From contig CALRPI020000021.1 of NCBI GenBank assembly GCA_943370025.1, positions 1 to 64,000 on the forward strand: a stretch of 64,000 nucleotides of DNA, read 5' to 3'. This document shows positions 59,512 through 64,000 of this stretch, piece after piece (positions within the stretch are counted from its first letter, which is position 1; every line of letters begins with the position of its first letter). This DNA comes from JAAUUE01 sp943370025 (GTDB lineage Bacteria > Cyanobacteriota > Cyanobacteriia > Cyanobacteriales > JAAUUE01). Below the pieces are notes generated by a model, which did no database searches, was not told the DNA's origin, and saw only the letters and a program-made list of their open reading frames with translations. Position numbers and translations under genes: made by a program.

Positions 59512-61419
59512 ATGTCAAAGTCTTTATTAAACCTATTAAAAGTTAGCCCTGCTATCTTGGGTGCCTCAGTATTAATGGCAAGTGGTGCCTATGCTGCTCA
59601 AAGCCCAGAAGCCTTGGCTCTCCGCGCTGAGCAAAATACTACCGAAGTTAGCAATACTTCTGTTGGTGTTACCCCTGCTCCTCTAGAACTGGCTGCTACT
59701 CCAATTATGGTTGCGCCCGAAGCTACTGCCACAGCAGCTACTACTACAGCTTTGAACTTACCTACTGCGCCTTTAACCTTAAATAACGCCGCTCCAGTAA
59801 GTGCAACAACTGCAACTCAATTGCCTCAATTAGCTGCGCCTGCGGCTAGCAGCAGCCCTAGCTTCAGTGCTAGTACAATTCCTTCTGGTGATGGTGAACT
59901 GCTCAGACAGCTTAATCGCTATAGCAACGAAGGCGAAGTTAATTCTCAAGTCACCAACATCAACCAACTCCGGGACGTTTCTCCTAGAGATTGGGCTTTT
60001 GAAGCATTGCGTAACTTGGTAGAGCGCTATCAGTGTATTGCTGGTTACCCTGATGGTACTTTCCAAGGTAATCGCCCCATGACCCGGTTTGAGTTTGCTG
60101 CTGGTTTGAACGCCTGCTTGCGCCGGATTGAAGCTTTGGTTGGCGGAAATGCTCCTCAAGTGACCCGTGCTGATTTAGAAGCAATTCGTCGTCTAACTAC
60201 TGAGTTCCGCACTGAGTTGACTGCTCTAGGCACCAGAGTTAATGCTCTAGAAGGTCGGGTTCGTTTCTTGGAAGAGCGTCAATTCTCCACCACCACTAAA
60301 TTGGCTGGAGAAGTTGTTATGCAGCTATCCCAAACCTTCAACGGTGACTTGAATGTTAACTTGAATGGTCGTTCCGTTACCTTGGGTTCTACTAGCAATG
60401 TCACCTTTGGCGATCGCGTCCGCCTAAACTTCAACACCAGTTTCACTGGTCGTGACTTATTAAACACCCGTCTCCAAGCTCGGAACTTGATTCCTTTCAC
60501 CGGCAGAACTGGTACCCAAAACACCACCTTGTCTGTTGAAGGCAGTGAAGGCAACGCTTTTCAGCTTAGCCGTTTAGTCTATCAATTCACCGCTGGCGTT
60601 CCTTTGACTGGTATCGGTGGCACAGCCTACGTTGGTACTACCGGTTTGTTCTTGGATGATATTGCTCTTAGCCTCAACCCTACTGGGGATGCAATTTCCA
60701 ACTTTGGTGCTAACCGTCCTATCTACAACATCGGTGGTGGTGGTGGTGGTGCTGGTTTTAGCTTCAATGCTCTGAACAACACCTTCCGGATCGACTTGGG
60801 TTATGTTGCGAATACTCCTAACAACCCGAACCCTAGCAATGGTTTGTTTGCTGGTGGTTATGCAGCGATCGGTCAAATCACCTACGCTCCTCCTACTAGC
60901 TTGCTCCAAGCAGCCTTCACCTATTCAAACACCTACGGTAATACTGCTAGTGCTGGATCGGGTACTTTCTTATCTGATAATCCTTTTGGTTCTACTGCTG
61001 CTGGGACTATCAGAGAAACTACCAACAACTACCAACTATCTGCGAACTTCCAGTTTACTCCACAAATTGTCCTCGGCGGTTTTATTAGCTACTCTAACGT
61101 GATCAACGAAGTAGCTAAATTCCAAAAAGCTGATGTGTGGAGCTATGGTTTAGGCTTGGCTATCCGTGATGTGGGTACTCCCGGTAGCACCTTGGGCTTT
61201 GTCTTTGGTGTTCCTCCCGTTGCTCGTCGTGTCCAACTAGGTGGTGGAGCTACCGTCAGTAACTCTGCTACTCCTTACCACGCAGAAGTTTTCTACAAGT
61301 TCAACATCAATGACAACATTGATGTAACTCCCGGCTTCTTCGCAGTCTTCCGTCCCGATGGCGACATCAACCGGAACACTGTATATGTGGGAAGCATTAG
61401 AACTACCTTCAGATTCTAA
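59512..61419 (+). CDS. Iron uptake porin with SLH domain, copy 2
   Basis: A 635-aa paralogue of the preceding porin. The start at ATG 59512 (MSKSLLNLLKVSPAILG) is chosen because it aligns with the first copy and has the same GTGTGAGGA upstream motif; the longer TTG frame has no support. Signal peptide, an Ala/Thr-rich linker, an SLH domain (LRDVSPRDWAFEALRNLVE, GYPDGTFQGNRPMTRFEFA), a coiled coil and a barrel ending TTFRF. A strong hairpin follows. Confidence 0.93.
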   Translation: MSKSLLNLLKVSPAILGASVLMASGAYAAQSPEALALRAEQNTTEVSNTSVGVTPAPLELAATPIMVAPEATATAATTTALNLPTAPLTLNNAAPVSATTATQLPQLAAPAASSSPSFSASTIPSGDGELLRQLNRYSNEGEVNSQVTNINQLRDVSPRDWAFEALRNLVERYQCIAGYPDGTFQGNRPMTRFEFAAGLNACLRRIEALVGGNAPQVTRADLEAIRRLTTEFRTELTALGTRVNALEGRVRFLEERQFSTTTKLAGEVVMQLSQTFNGDLNVNLNGRSVTLGSTSNVTFGDRVRLNFNTSFTGRDLLNTRLQARNLIPFTGRTGTQNTTLSVEGSEGNAFQLSRLVYQFTAGVPLTGIGGTAYVGTTGLFLDDIALSLNPTGDAISNFGANRPIYNIGGGGGGAGFSFNALNNTFRIDLGYVANTPNNPNPSNGLFAGGYAAIGQITYAPPTSLLQAAFTYSNTYGNTASAGSGTFLSDNPFGSTAAGTIRETTNNYQLSANFQFTPQIVLGGFISYSNVINEVAKFQKADVWSYGLGLAIRDVGTPGSTLGFVFGVPPVARRVQLGGGATVSNSATPYHAEVFYKFNINDNIDVTPGFFAVFRPDGDINRNTVYVGSIRTTFRF

Positions 61420-61425
61420 GAAATC

Positions 61426-61458
61426 TCAAATCTGCCGCTGTATCAGCGGCAGATTTGA
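61426..61458 (+). terminator. Terminator after porin copy 2
   Basis: A perfect stem TCAAATCTGCCGCTG / CAGCGGCAGATTTGA with a TAT loop, followed by AAATTAAT, begins 7 bp after the stop codon. Confidence 0.85.
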
Positions 61459-61647
61459 AATTAATATAAAGGGTAGTAATTTCTACAGGACTTCACTGTA
61501 AGAATATCAATACCTCACACCTATGATGGCAGAGTTATTTTCTGATTGGCAGTTAGCTGCAACCCTTAGAAAATAATCTCTGCCTTTACTTGTGCCTAGG
61601 GGAATGTTATTATAAAAGACTGAGAATTTTAGGTTTATTTATTTATT

Positions 61648-62010
61648 ATGAAAGCCCAAGAAATTATTCGCTCTATAGAAGCAGAACAAATCCGCACTGA
61701 CCTGCCCGTTATCTATGTGGGAGATACGATCAAGATCGGTGTGCGGATTATTGAAGGAGACAAGGAAAGAGTCCAGCCCTACGAAGGCACGGTAATTGCC
61801 AGACGCAACGGTGGAATTAATGAAACCATCACCGTCCGTCGGGTATTTCAAGGTATAGGAGTGGAAAGGGTATTCCTGTTGCACTCACCCCGGATTGATA
61901 GCGTCAAAGTTATCCGCCGTGGTAAAGTCCGTCGAGCCAAGCTCTACTATCTCCGCGATCGCGTGGGCAAGGCAACTCGCTTAAAACAAAGATTCGATCG
62001 AGACAACTAA
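61648..62010 (+). CDS. rplS: 50S ribosomal protein L19
   Basis: A 120-aa protein of normal length. It has DLPVIYVGDTIKIGVRIIEG, the family signature GTVIARRNGGINETITVRR, GVERVFLLHSPRIDSVKV and the RRGKVRRAKLYYLRDR C-terminus. It lies at the 30S-50S interface of the ribosome. It is followed by tRNA-Trp and secE in the usual cyanobacterial order. Confidence 0.98.
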   Translation: MKAQEIIRSIEAEQIRTDLPVIYVGDTIKIGVRIIEGDKERVQPYEGTVIARRNGGINETITVRRVFQGIGVERVFLLHSPRIDSVKVIRRGKVRRAKLYYLRDRVGKATRLKQRFDRDN

Positions 62011-62095
62011 ATTTCTCTATTGTTTTCTGCCTAAGTAACTGTCTTTTAGTGCTTTTTAGATGATAATAATGTTATGATTATCATTGTCTGAGTAA

Positions 62096-62168
62096 GCGCC
62101 TTTAGTTCAGTTGGTAGAACGCAGGTCTCCAAAACCTGATGTCAGAGGTTCAAGTCCTCTAGGGCGCG
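62096..62168 (+). tRNA. trnW-CCA: tRNA-Trp (anticodon CCA)
   Basis: A 73-nt cloverleaf: acceptor GCGCCTT / AGGGCGC, D-arm with AGTTCAGTTGGTAGAACG, anticodon stem-loop AGGTCTCCAAAACCT with CCA, T-loop GGTTCAAGTCC, discriminator G. CCA is not encoded. Located between rplS and secE, which is its usual place in cyanobacteria. Confidence 0.97.
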
Positions 62169-62321
62169 TTATGTTGATCTCAATCCTAGATTCTGAATCT
62201 CAAATTGGGCTAGAAAGCCTTTATTTCTAGGGGTGATTTCTGTTAGTATCGAAGGAAACTAGTTATATTTTGATATCTAAACCAAATTATTCGCACTCAT
62301 GGTGGGGTGTGAAACAAATCT

Positions 62322-62552
62322 ATGGATAAGAAAAGTGACCCAGTAGTTGAAGAGACAGGGCTAAAATCTAAATTTAATGTTTTGGGTTTTGTCCAAGAAT
62401 CTAAGGATGAATTAAGTAAAGTGGTTTGGCCTGGCCGTCAGCAATTGATTAGCGAATCTGTAGCCGTGGTCTTGATGGTGGTTCTTTCCGCTTCGATAAT
62501 TTATTTAGCCGATAAGTTATTTGTTTGGATGGCAGGTAGGATATTTTTATGA
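62322..62552 (+). CDS. secE: Preprotein translocase subunit SecE
   Basis: A 76-aa single-span protein. A soluble N-terminus and amphipathic FVQESKDELSKVVWP (the conserved WP hinge) precede one C-terminal transmembrane helix (about 47-70). It clamps SecY in the thylakoid/plasma membrane translocon. The end overlaps the nusG start by 4 nt (ATGA), so they are cotranslated. Confidence 0.97.
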   Translation: MDKKSDPVVEETGLKSKFNVLGFVQESKDELSKVVWPGRQQLISESVAVVLMVVLSASIIYLADKLFVWMAGRIFL

Positions 62553-63166
62553 GTTTTTCAACTGATGAATCTCCCGAATCTTCTATCTCTGAACAGGATA
62601 GTAAGACTCCCCATTGGTATGCAGTGCAAGTAGCTTCTGGCTGTGAAAAGCGAGTTAAAGCCAACCTAGACCAACGGGTACAAACCCTAGATGTAGCTGA
62701 TCGAATTCTCCGAGTCCAGATTCCCCAAACTCCCACGGTAAAAATCCGCAAGGATGGCTCTCGCAGTACTGGGGAAGAAAAGGTGTTTCCCGGCTATGTG
62801 CTGATTGAGATGGTCATGGATGATGATGCGTGGCAGGTGGTGAAAAACACTCCTCATGTGATCAACTTTGTCGGGGCAGAGCAGAAGCGTCGCTTTGGCA
62901 GGGGTCGAGGTCATGTGAAGCCTTTGCCGTTGAGCTTGGGGGAAGTGGAGCGCATTTTCCAACAGGCAGAAGAGCAAGATTTAGTCGTCAAGATCGACAT
63001 GGCGATCGGCGACAAGATTTTGGTGCTGGCTGGTCCTTTTAAAGATTTTGAAGGACAAGTAATTGAAGTCAGCCCAGAACGGGGTAAACTTAAAGCCCTG
63101 CTTTCTATTTTCGGGCGGGATACGCCAGTGGAATTAGAGTTTAATCAAGTACAGAAACAAGGATAA
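62549..63166 (+). CDS. nusG: Transcription termination/antitermination factor NusG
   Basis: A 205-aa protein. The NGN domain (about 20-135; WYAVQVASGCEKRVKANLDQ, FPGYVLIEM, VINFVGAE) binds RNA polymerase, and the C-terminal KOW domain (about 155-205; VLAGPFKDFEGQVIEV) contacts Rho or S10. It begins within secE and ends one base before the rplK ATG, continuing the ribosomal-protein operon. Confidence 0.98.
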   Translation: MSFSTDESPESSISEQDSKTPHWYAVQVASGCEKRVKANLDQRVQTLDVADRILRVQIPQTPTVKIRKDGSRSTGEEKVFPGYVLIEMVMDDDAWQVVKNTPHVINFVGAEQKRRFGRGRGHVKPLPLSLGEVERIFQQAEEQDLVVKIDMAIGDKILVLAGPFKDFEGQVIEVSPERGKLKALLSIFGRDTPVELEFNQVQKQG

Positions 63167-63167
63167 A

Positions 63168-63593
63168 ATGGCAAAAAAAGTTGTAGCTATAGTTAAGCTG
63201 GCACTGAATGCTGGCAAGGCAACAGCAGCACCTCCGGTGGGACCTGCCCTAGGGCAACACGGGGTGAATATCATGGCATTTGTAAAGGAATACAATGCTA
63301 GAACTGCTGACCAAGCGGGAATGGTAATCCCGGTAGAAATCTCGGTATTTGAAGACCGGAGTTTTACTTTTAATCTGAAAACTCCTCCCGCTTCGGTTTT
63401 ACTGCTGAAGGCGGCGGGAATTGACAAGGGTTCTAATGAGCCAAACAAGAAGAAAGTGGGTAAAGTCACCCGGACTCAGTTACAGGAAATTGCCAATATC
63501 AAACTGCCGGATCTCAATGCCAATGATATTCAAGCAGCGATGAAAATTGTTGAAGGGACTGCTCGGAACATGGGGATTGCGATCGCTGACTAA
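63168..63593 (+). CDS. rplK: 50S ribosomal protein L11
   Basis: A 141-aa protein of exact family length. N-terminal GKATAAPPVGPALGQHGVNI and C-terminal rRNA-binding GTARNMGI motifs. It forms the GTPase-associated centre with 23S rRNA. Starts directly after nusG. Confidence 0.98.
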   Translation: MAKKVVAIVKLALNAGKATAAPPVGPALGQHGVNIMAFVKEYNARTADQAGMVIPVEISVFEDRSFTFNLKTPPASVLLLKAAGIDKGSNEPNKKKVGKVTRTQLQEIANIKLPDLNANDIQAAMKIVEGTARNMGIAIAD

Positions 63594-63667
63594 TTCATTG
63601 CCTTGACTGAAACTATTCAATAGCGGGGGAGAGAAGTAATCTCGCCAGTACCCCAAGGAGTTAGACT

Positions 63668-64000
63668 ATGACCAGAAAAGTATCGAAACGGTTGGCGGAA
63701 CTACAGAAAAAAGTAGAAACCCGTCCCTATACGCCTCTAGAGGCGATCGAGCTACTCAAGGAAACCGCCACCGCCAAGTTTCCTGAATCTGCCGAGGCAC
63801 ATATCCGCCTAGGTATTGACCCCAAGTATAGCGACCAGCAGTTGAGAACAACGGTGACCTTGCCCAAGGGGACAGGCCAAACTATCCGAGTTGCTGTGAT
63901 CGCTAGGGGTGAGAAGGTGAATGAAGCTACCAATTCCGGGGCAGATATTGCTGGCTCTGAGGAGCTGATTGACCAGATTCAAAAAGGGATGATGGATTTT
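63668..64000 (+). CDS. rplA: 50S ribosomal protein L1, N-terminal part (runs off window)
   Basis: Begins MTRKVSKRLAELQKK after a good AAGGAG site and is open to the window end (111 codons). L1 motifs are present: YTPLEAIELLKETATAKF, AHIRLGIDPKYSDQQLR and TVTLPKGTGQT. It binds 23S rRNA at the L1 stalk and may autoregulate the operon. The rest of the gene is outside the window. Confidence 0.97.
   Translation, partial: MTRKVSKRLAELQKKVETRPYTPLEAIELLKETATAKFPESAEAHIRLGIDPKYSDQQLRTTVTLPKGTGQTIRVAVIARGEKVNEATNSGADIAGSEELIDQIQKGMMDF

Noticed and set aside
1..64000. CRISPR arrays, prophage genes, complete insertion sequences
   Set aside because: No regularly spaced repeats, phage structural genes or transposase reading frames were found; repeats present are dispersed palindromes.

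Overview
The window is cyanobacterial chromosome. It carries psaC (photosystem I), psbO (photosystem II), two SLH/OprB-type iron-uptake porins, a FHA-GAF-adenylate cyclase, SpkB-like kinases, and very frequent GCGATCGC/CGATCG motifs (HIP1-like). Gene content resembles filamentous (Oscillatoriales-like) cyanobacteria, but the genus cannot be fixed from the sequence alone. Nothing looks like plasmid or prophage, and no transposase gene or CRISPR array was seen. Small non-autonomous palindromic elements are abundant.

Layout. 1-0.3 kb: the 3' end of a 5S rRNA gene (end of an rRNA operon) and its terminator. 0.4-6.0 kb: an AT-rich accessory block with a dynamin-like GTPase, two membrane-associated unknowns, a TPR remnant and a hicAB toxin-antitoxin pair. 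6-25 kb: mostly housekeeping genes, namely a homocysteine-biosynthesis (DUF39) protein, a cyclase, ccdA behind an SpkB-like kinase, a degenerate kinase paralogue, pheT, mtnA, moeA, a REC-HD-GYP regulator, an FtsE-like ATPase and a WecG/TagA glycosyltransferase. A broken GUN4-domain gene also lies here. 25.4-30.2 kb: a very large secreted haemagglutinin-CHAT protein. 30.2-31.2 kb: three overlapping small genes led by a ribbon-helix-helix protein with candidate operators upstream. 31-40 kb: ugpC-like ATPase, a PirA-like 51-aa protein, psaC, a Uma2 protein, aspS, a permease, pgk and a universal stress protein. 40-44 kb: a second accessory patch with a Uma2 protein, two formylglycine-generating-enzyme/C-type-lectin-fold paralogues that look like diversity-generating-retroelement targets, and an mntA-hepT module whose toxin is destroyed. 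44-57 kb: phosphohexomutase, psbO, a TPR glycosyltransferase, a HugZ-like protein, Gfo/Idh dehydrogenase, an ABC permease overlapping an HD hydrolase, DUF1611, an amidase and a kinase. 57-61.4 kb: tandem porins. 61.6-64 kb: rplS, tRNA-Trp, secE-nusG-rplK-rplA, the standard cyanobacterial arrangement, with rplA running off the window.

The most informative observations are these. (1) A 91-bp palindromic MITE with a TA target duplication has split hepT; deleting it restores the conserved HepT C-terminus. (2) The two FGE paralogues differ in their last ~100 bp mainly at pyrimidine-ended codons and share a conserved 3' flank, as expected for DGR variable regions whose reverse transcriptase lies elsewhere. 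(3) An unrecognised three-gene dynamin-like cassette opens the window. (4) A kinase paralogue has lost all three catalytic signature residues. (5) A GUN4 gene is intact in frame except for two TAG codons. (6) Several families of dispersed palindromes occur; one is exactly 80 bp with a TTA/TAA 3-bp duplication in three copies.
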